In this document: in pieces, positions 54,309 through 63,898 of the stretch
How the letters are laid out: every line of letters starts with the position of its first letter
How positions within the stretch are numbered: position 1 is the stretch's first letter
Assembly (NCBI RefSeq): GCF_023283845.1
Contig: NZ_JAKILC010000005.1
Span: 62,001 to 126,000 of the forward strand
Reading direction: 5' to 3'
From: Shewanella marinintestina
Lineage (GTDB): Bacteria > Pseudomonadota > Gammaproteobacteria > Enterobacterales > Shewanellaceae
DNA length: 64,000 nt
Notes under the pieces: generated by a model
What the model saw: the letters and a program-made list of their open reading frames with translations, nothing else
Told to the model about the DNA's origin: nothing
The model's database searches: none
Made by a program: the position numbers and the translations under genes

Positions 54309-54962
54309 TCCGCTAAAAAATAACACTTGGCCCCCATGAATACAGTTTGAACTCACCGCTAAAATGGTTTCGCAGGAACGTTTTTTTGGTGGAAAGCAAC
54401 ACACTTGAAAAAACTAACTAGGCCCCTTAATAGGTTCACGCTTGTTGATACGAGATTGTTTGTAAAAAATCGCTGACTTTGCGTCTATTAGCAGATTTAA
54501 CAATATGATTGATAGGATTCGGTGCCATTGGAGCAATAGCTGCGTGGCGCAGATACACTGACACTGCGGTAACGACTATCTTGCATAAAGTACGGGGACA
54601 GGTTTAAGGTATTTCAAAGTTAGGTATCAAATGTCTTCCCCCTTAATTTATACAATAAATACACAGTAGTGATACAGCTGAGGTAGTTGATAAAAGGGCG
54701 AACAGGTAGCGGGCTTTAACCCATTTTAGAGCATTGCATTGTGTTGTTGCTTGGTATTAAGGATGCCGTTATTCAAAGCTAACGTTCTCGCATATCAATA
54801 GACAGCTAATCAATTTTAATACTCTTTACAGCTTAATTAGAGGATAGGCGGTTAAAAAATATCAGCAATTGCAGTTAAACTAAGCTATTGTATTGAAAGT
54901 GTTAGCCTAATAACTAATAAGTGTTATGGCGGAAAAATGAGAGCTGACAAGGAATCGCCAGT
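54309..54962. other. Intergenic region of about 650 bp
   Basis: No gene is recognised. On the minus strand 54430-54600 reads as an open, protein-like stretch (NHIVKSANRRKVSDFLQTIS) without a start or a known domain, possibly a decayed gene. No terminator with a good stem was found after the GGDEF gene. Confidence 0.45.
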
Positions 54963-55631
54963 TTGATAAAAAAAATAATAACTAAACACAATAATTTTTA
55001 CTATATGACCGCTGCTCTCGTGGTGTTGTTATTAAGTGCTTCTTTAGTTAAATCTGTTGCTGATGGCATGCTTGAATCACTGCTTGATGGGGTTATTGCG
55101 ATAACCTTTTTAGTTTGTGTGATCAGCCTAGGCGTGGACAAAAGTTGGAAGCGTTTTATGCAAGGGCTGATTGTTGTTTGGCTGATAGCAGCAATGGTGA
55201 AACGATTTACCTCTCTTCCTTATATTGATCTCTTTATGCTGATGCTTATGTTTGCTTTTTTTTGGGGGACATTTAGTTCAATCGCTCGGCAAATACTTTT
55301 CTCCGGTTCTGTCGATGGCAATAAGGTTGTTGGTTCGATTGCACTTTTTTTGCTACTTGGCCTAATGTGGGCTTTAGTTTATTTACTTATTTTGGCGCTT
55401 TCGCCTCTTGCTTTTACTGGTATTGAGCATAGCGCCTGGGGTCAAAATTTTTCTCAAATGGCTTATTTTAGTTTCGTCACTTTAACCACACTAGGTTATG
55501 GCGATATCAGCCCAAATACCCCTTTTGCACAAGTTGCAGTTTATATGGAGGCAATTGCTGGCGTGTTTTACATGGCGATTGTCGTTGCTAGTTTGGTGAG
55601 TTCAGGATTGGCTCATAAGGAAACCCAATAG
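54963..55631 (+). CDS. Potassium-channel-like ion channel protein
   Basis: 222 aa with about six membrane helices. The pore loop FVTLTTLGYGDISP contains the selectivity filter GYGD, followed by a final helix AVYMEAIAGVFYMAIVVASLV. The filter is that of K+ channels; no RCK/TrkA-N domain and no arginine-rich voltage sensor are evident, so gating is unknown. The TTG start has AAGGA about 10 nt upstream; an ATG at 55005 is an alternative. The next gene starts 10 bp later. Confidence 0.85.
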   Translation: MIKKIITKHNNFYYMTAALVVLLLSASLVKSVADGMLESLLDGVIAITFLVCVISLGVDKSWKRFMQGLIVVWLIAAMVKRFTSLPYIDLFMLMLMFAFFWGTFSSIARQILFSGSVDGNKVVGSIALFLLLGLMWALVYLLILALSPLAFTGIEHSAWGQNFSQMAYFSFVTLTTLGYGDISPNTPFAQVAVYMEAIAGVFYMAIVVASLVSSGLAHKETQ

Positions 55632-55641
55632 GAAGCTTAAT

Positions 55642-56793
55642 ATGGAAAACCCTATGCAACATAGTCAGAGTAAGTTGTTTATCAATAACATGATGGAGTC
55701 CGCTATTCGGATTGGCTTACTGTTTATATTGGTTGTTTGGACGTACGATATCATTAAACCTTTTGTTATTCCTGTGCTTTGGGGAGCGATTATCGCGGTA
55801 GCGCTAATGCCAATGACACAAAGACTTGAGCGTGCGCTTAAAGGGCGGCGTGGCGTTGCTGCCAGCATATTAGCGTTAGCTGGGATTATTCTACTTATTG
55901 CACCATTTTGGATTGTGTCGAGCTCTCTTTTTGAAGGGATTTCTCACACAATAGAAGTTTTGCAATCTGGTGATGTTGATATCCCAGGGCCAACTCAAAA
56001 GATTGCAGATCTCCCCTTAGTTGGCGATAAGCTATATGAAATATGGGCATTATTTGCCACTAATTTAGAGAAGGCTGTGCTACATTTTTTGCCACAAATT
56101 AAAACCGGTGTGAGCGCTGCCGCTGGTATGTTGGGTAGTAGCTTAGGTACTTTGGTGATGTTTATTATTTCATTGGCTATTGCTGGTGGTTTTATGGCTC
56201 ATGCAGAAAAGTCTGCAGCAGCCGTTAGTACGGTGGCCGTCAAAGTGGCGGGGACTCACGGTGAAGAGTGGACGAGTTTAACTGCTGCGACTATCCGTAG
56301 TGTGTTATTAGGGGTTGTTGGTGTTGCCTTTATTCAATCCATCTTAATTGGCTCAGCGTTGTTTACTTTTAGTATTCCGGCTGCAGGGTTATTTACTTTT
56401 ATTGTGTTTATATTGGGAATTGCACAATTACCGCCGCTGTTAGTGGTGTTACCACTGATCTTTTATGTGTTTTCAACACATGATTCAACGCCTGCAACTA
56501 TATTTACTATTTGGGTTTTAGTGGCTGGTATTTCTGATAGCGTGTTAAAACCTATGCTGATGGGGCGCGGTGTAGATGTGCCAATGCCAGTTATTCTAAT
56601 AGGCGCGATCGGTGGCATGTTAACCGCTGGTATTATTGGGTTATTTTTAGGTGCTGTGGTTTTAGCTATATGGTATGAACTATTTATGACCTGGCTAAAA
56701 GCAGAAAAAGCATTAAAGAAGCCAGCGGAAGCTGCTGGTGGCGAAGACGATAAATTGGTGAGCGCTCCAGCTCACGAGGGCGCAGACGACTAA
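55642..56793 (+). CDS. AI-2E family transporter (PerM/YdiK type)
   Basis: 383 aa. Eight membrane helices with the IKPFVIPVLWGAIIAVALMP start and the long soluble insert of the family, then LPPLLVVLPLIFYVF and LKPMLMGRGVDVPMPVILIGAIGG. Relatives export autoinducer-2 or ions (Na+/H+ antiport). AGGAAG lies 6 nt before the ATG. It ends in a charged C-terminal tail of about 25 residues. A terminator lies 30 bp downstream. Probably co-transcribed with the channel gene. Confidence 0.9.
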   Translation: MENPMQHSQSKLFINNMMESAIRIGLLFILVVWTYDIIKPFVIPVLWGAIIAVALMPMTQRLERALKGRRGVAASILALAGIILLIAPFWIVSSSLFEGISHTIEVLQSGDVDIPGPTQKIADLPLVGDKLYEIWALFATNLEKAVLHFLPQIKTGVSAAAGMLGSSLGTLVMFIISLAIAGGFMAHAEKSAAAVSTVAVKVAGTHGEEWTSLTAATIRSVLLGVVGVAFIQSILIGSALFTFSIPAAGLFTFIVFILGIAQLPPLLVVLPLIFYVFSTHDSTPATIFTIWVLVAGISDSVLKPMLMGRGVDVPMPVILIGAIGGMLTAGIIGLFLGAVVLAIWYELFMTWLKAEKALKKPAEAAGGEDDKLVSAPAHEGADD

Positions 56794-56822
56794 TTTCGAT
56801 TGAGTCGGTACTATATGCGGAT

Positions 56823-56851
56823 AAAAAAAGGTGCTATAAGGCACCTTTTTT
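56823..56851 (+). terminator. Intrinsic terminator after the AI-2E gene
   Basis: The stem AAAAAAGGTGC / GCACCTTTTTT with a 6-nt loop; the T-run is part of the stem. Confidence 0.9.
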
Positions 56852-56981
56852 ATTTATTTCAATTAGTTTCTTATAGTGTTTGATATTAGCGAAAGACCGT
56901 TTGTGTTTTAATAATCCAAACTGCGTAGTAGATCGCAATCTGCAAGGTCTTGATTTAAGGTCATCACAAGGGAGTTAGTGG

Positions 56982-58055
56982 GTGAATAACGAAAAATCTA
57001 TGCTAGGGGTTTGGTTCGAGCATGGCCTTATTTCAAAGGAAGCACAACAGGCAGCATTAACACAAATACACCAAGATAAAACCCGTTTTCCGAGCTCATT
57101 GCAATGGCGTTCGCTGTTTGACCTTATGCTAATCTGGTTAGCTGGATTACTTATAGGTTCAGGTATTATTTTCTTTGTTGCTGCTAATTGGCAAGATATG
57201 AGCCAGTTTGTGCGTTTTGCGTTAGTAGAAACCTGTTTGTTACTGACCTTATCGGTATACCTTGTTATGCGTAAGCGCGCCTTAAATCGTGGAGACTTAC
57301 TTGGGTTTGGATATACCACCGCTAATGCGCTACTCCTGTTGATCTGTTTGATTATTGGTAGTTTATTTGCATTAGTTGGTCAAACTTATCAAACTTATCA
57401 AACAGGGGCGGATCCATGGCAGCTTTTTGCTGTTTGGGGATTGTTTGTTCTGCCGTTAGCACTCGTCGCAGGAACTGAGCTCTTGTGGCTGCTTTTTGGG
57501 CTCTTGGTTAATGCGGCATTATTGCTTTATTTTGATGCATTTCCTGGGGCAGGAGGGCTAGTTTGGGGGGCAAACTCAGCCATGGCATGGTTATTTGTAT
57601 TAAATCTTGCTTTGCACCTGTCTTGTTTATTTTTAAGCGGTGAGATTACAAATAGTCCAGTAGCACAGTTTACTCATAAACAACGCTTCTTTGCTCCTTT
57701 GTTAAGACAATTGACAATCTTAGCGGCGCTTTCAATCGTGACTATATTATCTATTGAAGCTATTTTTGACTGGAAAAATAGCATTTGGTTAATGATTTAT
57801 TTTGCTTTGATTACTGCAGGTTACTTTCTCTATAACCGATATCTGCAAGATATATTTGTGCTTGCTATTGGTAGCTTTAGCCTAGTGGCCGTAGCAAATA
57901 GCTTATTGATAAGAGCTACCTTAGAGGGAGACGAACCTGTTGGTATGTTTTTAGTGTTAGGTGTGAGTATTATAGGTTCCACCACCGCGGTGACCCTATG
58001 GCTTAAACAACGTCATAAAGCCTTTAGCCAAGGAGGGCTAAGTGATATTAGTTAA
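56982..58055 (+). CDS. DUF2157 membrane protein
   Basis: 357 aa. A short cytoplasmic N-terminal helix (LGVWFEHGLISKEAQQAAL) precedes about ten membrane helices. LIWLAGLLIGSGIIFFVAANWQDMSQF is the DUF2157 hallmark (the segment of helix 1 and the following loop). No enzyme motif. GTG start with AGGGAG upstream. It overlaps the next gene by 14 bp and forms a conserved trio with DUF4401 and GDYXXLXY proteins; function unknown. Confidence 0.85.
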   Translation: MNNEKSMLGVWFEHGLISKEAQQAALTQIHQDKTRFPSSLQWRSLFDLMLIWLAGLLIGSGIIFFVAANWQDMSQFVRFALVETCLLLTLSVYLVMRKRALNRGDLLGFGYTTANALLLLICLIIGSLFALVGQTYQTYQTGADPWQLFAVWGLFVLPLALVAGTELLWLLFGLLVNAALLLYFDAFPGAGGLVWGANSAMAWLFVLNLALHLSCLFLSGEITNSPVAQFTHKQRFFAPLLRQLTILAALSIVTILSIEAIFDWKNSIWLMIYFALITAGYFLYNRYLQDIFVLAIGSFSLVAVANSLLIRATLEGDEPVGMFLVLGVSIIGSTTAVTLWLKQRHKAFSQGGLSDIS

Positions 58056-59187
58056 CTTTAAAGGACGATTTACGGCTAGTGATAAGATGGCGCAAACAGA
58101 GCTTTGGGCTACCCTTGCATCGCAAGGGCTAGTTGATACCGAGCAACCAGATACAGTGGTCAGAAGCCCTTGGTATATCCAATTCATGCAATCGATAGCC
58201 GCTTGGGTGGCATCTTTATTTGTTTTAGCGTTTACGGTTACTTTCTTCGGGCTATTTTTTGATGGTCTTGATACGCTTTTTGCGACGTTAGTCGGAGTCG
58301 TTTATAACTGCGCTGCGATAGTCATTTATCGTAATAATATTGGGCGGCGACTATTTATCAACCAAATGGCGTTGGCACTAAGTCTTTGTGGTTTATTATC
58401 GTTAGCTTATGGCCTTACTGAATGGTTTGATTTTGATAATGGCATAAGTTGGTACTTGGTTTTCTTTAGTGTTTTACTCATGAATTGGCTAATTGTTGAA
58501 CACTATAGCCATCAGTTCATTACGAGCTTTGGCATGATAGCCTGCGCTGTAGGTGTGAGTTATGAATTGCGGTTGCTCGAGATCTTACCGGCGGTGTTAA
58601 GTCTTGGATTTACCATTATTTGGCTTAATGATACGAAGTATGCCGCGTTGCTTTCTCGGCTGAATGCACTAGGGTACATGTTAGCTATTTGGCTAGTATT
58701 AATTCAACTCCCGCTTTTACTTGCCGATACGCTTTTATTGCAACACAGTGATTTTCCAATCTTAGCAACTTGGTCTAACCCACTTTCTATCATTACCACA
58801 TTGATCATTGCGGTGGCTTTATTTGCCAATATTTTAAGGTCATTAACGACTCAGTTAAACTGCAAGCAATCGGTACTCTGTATATTTGGCTTAGTTTTAT
58901 TGGCGTTGTTATCTTTACCAATGACAGGGCTATTGACTGCGGTGCTGATCTTGATTGTTGGCTTTTATGTGGGAGAAAGAGGTATTTTCATTTTAGGTAT
59001 ACTAGGCGTTATAAGTTTCATTGCTTGGTATTATTACAGCTTACAATTGCCCTTATTAGATAAATCGATATGGCTAATAGCGCTTGGTATAGGGTTACTG
59101 GTTGTGAAAGTTGTTTCAAGCAAAGTATTTCCTGCTACTGCTATTCAAGAAGCAACCTCTATTGAAAACGAAGCTGACTGCCAATGA
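58042..59187 (+). CDS. DUF4401 membrane protein
   Basis: 381 aa with about ten membrane helices after an N-terminal soluble segment (ELWATLASQGLVDTE). SPWYIQFMQSIAAWVASLFVL is the region typical for DUF4401. Function unknown. The GTG start is 6 nt after AGGAGG, and the gene overlaps both neighbours (14 bp and 4 bp), so the trio is translated as a unit. Confidence 0.82.
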   Translation: MILVNFKGRFTASDKMAQTELWATLASQGLVDTEQPDTVVRSPWYIQFMQSIAAWVASLFVLAFTVTFFGLFFDGLDTLFATLVGVVYNCAAIVIYRNNIGRRLFINQMALALSLCGLLSLAYGLTEWFDFDNGISWYLVFFSVLLMNWLIVEHYSHQFITSFGMIACAVGVSYELRLLEILPAVLSLGFTIIWLNDTKYAALLSRLNALGYMLAIWLVLIQLPLLLADTLLLQHSDFPILATWSNPLSIITTLIIAVALFANILRSLTTQLNCKQSVLCIFGLVLLALLSLPMTGLLTAVLILIVGFYVGERGIFILGILGVISFIAWYYYSLQLPLLDKSIWLIALGIGLLVVKVVSSKVFPATAIQEATSIENEADCQ

Positions 59188-59768
59188 TGAATAGTTTAAA
59201 TACCAGAGCAAACACGACTAACAAACAGCAAAATAAATCTAAGCATAGCTTTGGATTACCACTAAGTGCTTATGTCATTATTGCAACTCTATTGGCTGTG
59301 CTTACTTTGGTAAATTTTGATATCTACCAAAAAGAGCAACATCTGCTTAAAGGAAAAGTCATTCGATTAGCATTAGCATCTGTTGATCCTCGCTCATTAA
59401 TGCAAGGGGATTATATGGTGCTGAATTATGCAATCGCTGCTCAGGTTAGTGCTTTTGTACCTGAGGGGACTACTGACGGAACGATGCAAGTCAAGCTAGA
59501 TGAAAACCAAGTTGCAAGCTTAATTAGTGTCGATGAAATCCCGCTGACGACTTACAGTAATATTGTGGCAGAGGCTCAAGCTCTAACAACGATGTCTATT
59601 CAATACCGTATTCGCAATCATCAAGTCAAATTTGCTAGTAATGGGTATTTTTTTGAAGAAGGACAAGGAGAGCGTTACGAGCAGGCCGAATATGGTCAAT
59701 TTAGAGTAAATGAGCAAGGTAGCCTTTTATTGGAATCGTTACTCGATAACAGCTTTAACGTGCTTTAA
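59184..59768 (+). CDS. GDYXXLXY domain protein
   Basis: 194 aa. One N-terminal membrane helix (about residues 25-45), then a periplasmic domain with the signature DPRSLMQGDYMVLNYAI (GDYxxLxY). This small protein regularly follows DUF2157 and DUF4401 genes. Its job is unknown; it may fold over the partners on the outer face of the inner membrane. ATG overlaps the stop of the preceding gene. Confidence 0.87.
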   Translation: MMNSLNTRANTTNKQQNKSKHSFGLPLSAYVIIATLLAVLTLVNFDIYQKEQHLLKGKVIRLALASVDPRSLMQGDYMVLNYAIAAQVSAFVPEGTTDGTMQVKLDENQVASLISVDEIPLTTYSNIVAEAQALTTMSIQYRIRNHQVKFASNGYFFEEGQGERYEQAEYGQFRVNEQGSLLLESLLDNSFNVL

Positions 59769-59880
59769 AGCTGGGAAACCCCAAAGCATAATAGGCTTGG
59801 TCGGTACAATATTCTTGTCGCCGATAATGAATGTATCACGGTATAGCTTTGAGCACACAGTAATTAAAATAGGCTAAAGT

Positions 59881-59912
59881 AAAATGCCGTTAAAAAAGTT
59901 AAACGGCATTTA
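59881..59912 (-). terminator. Inverted repeat ending the ydbH-ynbE-ydbL transcript
   Basis: AAATGCCGTT and AACGGCATTT pair over 10 bp; on the minus strand the stem ends in TTTTAC. A weak T-run gives moderate confidence. Confidence 0.55.
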
Positions 59913-59929
59913 GTTGATGCTTTGAGGGG

Positions 59930-60250
59930 TTACTTTTTAATCCACTTACCTGACTGGTTTTTTATGTAGTGGCCTTTTTTAGTCGCCTTGATTGCTTTCT
60001 CAGCGGCTAACTTGGCCACATCATTTACCGAAATTCGATTCTGTTTTGCTATTTTTTCATAGTGAGCTTTGCGTTTGGCATTGACTGAACTGACAACGGC
60101 TTTGGCATCTGCAGAGTTTTTGACTACGCCTAAATAGCCATTTGCTTGTTCGCCGACTAAACCTTGAGCTTTGGCATCTTGCAAAGAAATAGCAAAGGCA
60201 TTAAAGCTGAGAATAAGACTCGCAACCAGTAAAAGAATTTTTGACTTCAT
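59930..60250 (-). CDS. ydbL: YdbL family protein (DUF1318)
   Basis: 106 aa, periplasmic: signal peptide ending AFA, then LQDAKAQGLVGEQANGYLGVV, the DUF1318 signature, and AKRKAHYEKIAKQN. In E. coli ydbL follows ynbE and ydbH. YdbL modulates the YdbH-YnbE bridge. Good Shine-Dalgarno (AAGGAGAA) before the ATG. The basic C-terminus ends in KWIKK. Confidence 0.9.
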   Translation of the reverse strand: MKSKILLLVASLILSFNAFAISLQDAKAQGLVGEQANGYLGVVKNSADAKAVVSSVNAKRKAHYEKIAKQNRISVNDVAKLAAEKAIKATKKGHYIKNQSGKWIKK

Positions 60251-60273
60251 GGGGTTCTCCTTAATGGCTCTGC

Positions 60274-60534
60274 TTAGAAAAGTTCATCGTTGGCGAGTAG
60301 TTGATCTAGCTCTTTATCGACCTTGATCTTGATTTCATGCTCAATTTTTACATTGAGGTTAATCACAATTGGTTTATCAGGTGGCTCAATTTTGACAGTT
60401 GGGCTGCAACCGACTATGGCATACATTGCCAGCATTATGCTTAATAAAATTTTCGGGCTGTTTACCTGAGAGCCTGATATTTTCAAGCGTTGAGCTATAG
60501 AGTTTCGTTTTATAGGATCATGCAATGCTTTCAT
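60274..60534 (-). CDS. ynbE: YnbE family outer-membrane lipoprotein
   Basis: 86 aa. Lipobox IVGC (Cys43), then SPTVKIEPPDKPIVINLNVKI, the YnbE signature. In E. coli YnbE stacks on YdbH as a beta-strand multimer at the outer membrane and completes an intermembrane lipid bridge. Here about 25 polar residues stand before the hydrophobic stretch, long for a lipoprotein signal; the real start may be further in, but AAGGA before the ATG supports 60534. Confidence 0.88.
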   Translation of the reverse strand: MKALHDPIKRNSIAQRLKISGSQVNSPKILLSIMLAMYAIVGCSPTVKIEPPDKPIVINLNVKIEHEIKIKVDKELDQLLANDELF

Positions 60535-60616
60535 TGGCTTATCCTTTCCTTAAGTGGCTTTCTAAACGGTTTTGTAACAAGGCAATTGATAAGTGACTCA
60601 ATGCGCTAACTACAAG

Positions 60617-63600
60617 CTATTTCACTGCTTTTTCTATCTGATTTTGCAAATTATCACCAATCTGCAAACTCCTAAGTAATTGGATCATATTCTCTTCTTG
60701 AGAATAGTTGAAGTGAATCGGTCGTTCAACACCTTGACTGCGGCCTTTAACATTAACTTTCAATGTCGCATCACCTGCAGCTGTCATATCAAAGGTACTT
60801 GAAAGCTCTGTGTAATCTAAATGTTCTAGCGTTGCAAAGGCAAACTCTAGGTAAGGCTGGCTTTGGCGCATCTGCTCAACAGCTGGGTTATTGCCTATAG
60901 CGATCAAGCCGCCAGGTGCCCGTGCGGCAAGCTTACCGCCGTTGACACTGGCTTTGCCAGCTTCTAAACGAACGGGTAAAACTCCATCAAAAATGCCATC
61001 TGCATAGACTCCAGTGAGTGGTTGCAGCGCCAGTAACTCTGCTAGATCTATTCTCTGCAGTACAAAATAGGCAGAAGAGGGCTTATTTAAGTTTACTTCA
61101 AATTGAGGGATAAGCAGCTGCCCACCGAGTAGATCGCCCTTGGCCGTGAGGTTAACAGAAGCTTGTTTGACCCCGAGTAGCTGTTGGGCTAAGGCTAAAT
61201 TTTGCTGATTTGATTCAGAATCAGCTCCTGACTGAGCTCCTGACTTAGCCCCTGAGTCAGTTAACGGCGCTACTTTTGATTCACTGCTAAAGGCAACTGC
61301 TGCCTCTGCGTTTATATCTGTAATTAACACACCGGGATTAAAGGCTTTTAACGATAAAGTGACGTTATCACAGTTGAATTGGCTAGCTCGTTTATGGTCT
61401 TGGTTTTGCTGCCAATTAAACTGGCATTGGGTGTCCATATTGCCACCTTCAAAAGGTAACAAGTTAATACTGCCCTTAATGTCATTCACTTTTGGGTCAA
61501 AAGTTAATTCAAACTGTGTGCTTTTATTTTTACTCAGCAGGTAATGCATGTTTATTTCTGCATTACCTTGGATCTCAAGTGCATCAGGTAAGCTATCTGT
61601 CTGACTGAGAAAACGAAGAATGGGTGCAAATTCACTATTAAACTGCCAATCTCCGACTAATGTAAATGGGCTAAAGTTAGCGGCTGACGTGAGGAATTGA
61701 TGTTGGCTGTTAAACAGCAGGTCATTAATTTGCCAGACTTCTTCGCTAGTGAGTTGGTGTTTATTTAAGGCGAGTGATTGCGACAATTCTATGTTATCGA
61801 AGTTGAACAGCTTTTGTTTAGTATGTTTTTTACGTTTAATGGAATGACCTTTGTTTACCCTATTGCCTTGAGCATAAGTCGTTTTATCAAGACTGAGTTG
61901 ATTTAAGTTTAGGGTAAATTGATTGCTTAATTGATGGTCTAATATTTGGCTCAATATTGACTTAGGCGGTTTGCCATTCAATAAGTTAGTGGTTAAGTTC
62001 AGTGATAATGGTGCTAAAAGTGCCAAATCGGCGTTATTCAGTGCAAGCTTGTAGGTTTCATCTGCGGTTGAATCTAAGTTATTTTTTAACGCGAGTTCGC
62101 CTGCAAGATTGGTTAATTGGTAGCTCACACTCGGAATTGTTAGGTGAGTATCGCCTTGCTCATATTGATAAGTTAATGGCGAATCAATATTGATTTGGGT
62201 CTGCCCAATGCGGGTTAGTAGCTGGGAATGGTTTTGACGTTTAGCTACAGTTGGCTGATTATTTTTAACGCCGCTGATTACAGATATTTTGGCATCTTTG
62301 GCTATTTGGGCTTCTTGGGCAATTAAGGTTGGGTGGCGACTGATACTTATTCCCTGGGTTTGTTGTGTCGATGCTGGTTTAACGTTAATTGCGTAGGTAA
62401 GCTCAGCCTGATTTTTACTCACACTCACATCGCCACTAAGTTCAAGTAATGCGCTGTCGATTTCTACCTGATAGGGAAGTTTTTGTAAGGTTGGCCATAG
62501 TTGATTAATGATTATTGGCTGCTGGTGGTGCGCGTTAAGTTGCCACTGGCTAGATACCGTAAAGTCATTAGTTGCGAGTATTTGATACGCCGTATTATCA
62601 AGCTTGAGTTTTGCATCAATTTTACTGTCTATGATGGCAATCTCAATTTCAGGCATTAACAATGAGTTTGTGGCTAATTGATACGTTAATGCTTGGTTGA
62701 GGCTTATCAGTAACTGAGGCGAGCTATGATTGTTTCGCTTAAGCGCTTGATAGAGATTTAGCAGCGCAGCTTCAAAGGGCTTGTCATTAAGCTTATTAAT
62801 GATTTGGGTTAACTGGCTATCTTGTTTATTTGGCGCTGTCGTTTTAGCTGCAGTTTTTGTCGTAAACGTCACAGGCAGTTTTAAGGGGGCTAACGTCAGC
62901 TCTGGCTGTGCAATATTGCCATTGATAGCAAACTCAATCGAGTCAGGGGACTCTGCACTTTCAGTTGTTGCTACTAAAGCAACGGGTTGTAGCGTTAGGT
63001 CCGCTAAATCCCCAAGCGTAAGGCTGAGCCCATGTAAGTGGTGTGTAGATGTTAGCTGCGCAGTTTTGAGATCAAGTGCGAGCTGTGAGTCTAATGTCGC
63101 TTTAAGACTCAAATTTTTATCGTCGAGGGTTTGTACCAAATCATAAAGTGGCGTCAGCAGGCTATGTTGTACCTGCGTTGAGGATTCTTTGTGGCTTTTT
63201 CGCAAGAGGGCGCGTTCGCTGGCGGCTAACTTGCGAGTGAAATCCTGTAATAAGGTTAGATCTATGTTGGATTTAGCTTGCCAGTTTTTGTCATCAAGTT
63301 CGGCAGTTAAAGTGAGTAGCCGTTGTTGATTTACATCTATTCGGCTAGAGAGCTCGCCGGAATTATTCAAACTAAGATCATGCAGGGTTAAAGATAGCGC
63401 CGCGTCTTCAATGCCTTTTAGCGTGATGTGAGTTTGTTTGAGCTTAATATCTGGCAATGCATCAAAGTTAAGGCCGATGGCAGGGCCTGTTTCATTCGGT
63501 GCTTTATCTGAAAGCATTAATGAATTTAATGAGAGCCTTACCTGTACATTTTCAACCGATAACGCCTTTAAATCACTGACATTAAAGGCCCAAGGTTTTG

Positions 63601-63898
63601 TGTTTTTATCAAAGACTAAGTTGAGGTCATTAAGGGTTATATCCGTGTTATCGACGGTGAGTTCAGCGCTGGTTACGTGCCATTGGGTTAAGCTTTGTGG
63701 TTTGAAGCTAAGTTGGTGTACTTGGGTGTTATAGGCTGATAAAAACTGATTTGCGACATCGATTGTGACTCTTTCATAATACCTAAGCGCCACAAGACCG
63801 GCGATAGCAACAAGCGCTACTAGGCTGATAAAGGAGAACGCTAAATATCGGGTGGCTTTCTGTCGCCAGCTTTTTGGTACTGCCTGTTGCACTCGCAA
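60617..63898 (-). CDS. ydbH: YdbH AsmA-like intermembrane lipid transport protein
   Basis: 1093 aa, clearly longer than E. coli YdbH (about 880). One N-terminal anchor (TRYLAFSFISLVALVAIAGLVAL), then a long beta-taco (repeat beta strands) with the conserved C-terminal part (YADGIFDGVLPVRLEAGKASVNGGKLAARAPGG and LRSLQIGDNLQNQI). With TamB and YhdP, YdbH helps carry phospholipids between membranes. The start is a TTG at 63898 or, 6 bp later, a GTG with better spacing to GGAA. First gene of ydbH-ynbE-ydbL. Confidence 0.9.
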   Translation of the reverse strand: MRVQQAVPKSWRQKATRYLAFSFISLVALVAIAGLVALRYYERVTIDVANQFLSAYNTQVHQLSFKPQSLTQWHVTSAELTVDNTDITLNDLNLVFDKNTKPWAFNVSDLKALSVENVQVRLSLNSLMLSDKAPNETGPAIGLNFDALPDIKLKQTHITLKGIEDAALSLTLHDLSLNNSGELSSRIDVNQQRLLTLTAELDDKNWQAKSNIDLTLLQDFTRKLAASERALLRKSHKESSTQVQHSLLTPLYDLVQTLDDKNLSLKATLDSQLALDLKTAQLTSTHHLHGLSLTLGDLADLTLQPVALVATTESAESPDSIEFAINGNIAQPELTLAPLKLPVTFTTKTAAKTTAPNKQDSQLTQIINKLNDKPFEAALLNLYQALKRNNHSSPQLLISLNQALTYQLATNSLLMPEIEIAIIDSKIDAKLKLDNTAYQILATNDFTVSSQWQLNAHHQQPIIINQLWPTLQKLPYQVEIDSALLELSGDVSVSKNQAELTYAINVKPASTQQTQGISISRHPTLIAQEAQIAKDAKISVISGVKNNQPTVAKRQNHSQLLTRIGQTQINIDSPLTYQYEQGDTHLTIPSVSYQLTNLAGELALKNNLDSTADETYKLALNNADLALLAPLSLNLTTNLLNGKPPKSILSQILDHQLSNQFTLNLNQLSLDKTTYAQGNRVNKGHSIKRKKHTKQKLFNFDNIELSQSLALNKHQLTSEEVWQINDLLFNSQHQFLTSAANFSPFTLVGDWQFNSEFAPILRFLSQTDSLPDALEIQGNAEINMHYLLSKNKSTQFELTFDPKVNDIKGSINLLPFEGGNMDTQCQFNWQQNQDHKRASQFNCDNVTLSLKAFNPGVLITDINAEAAVAFSSESKVAPLTDSGAKSGAQSGADSESNQQNLALAQQLLGVKQASVNLTAKGDLLGGQLLIPQFEVNLNKPSSAYFVLQRIDLAELLALQPLTGVYADGIFDGVLPVRLEAGKASVNGGKLAARAPGGLIAIGNNPAVEQMRQSQPYLEFAFATLEHLDYTELSSTFDMTAAGDATLKVNVKGRSQGVERPIHFNYSQEENMIQLLRSLQIGDNLQNQIEKAVK

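Noticed and set aside
54580..54660. Sequence AGTACGGGGACAGGTTTAA as trace of a REP-associated transposase
   Set aside because: The phrase resembles flanks seen near such genes, but no tyrosine-transposase frame or paired repeat is present.
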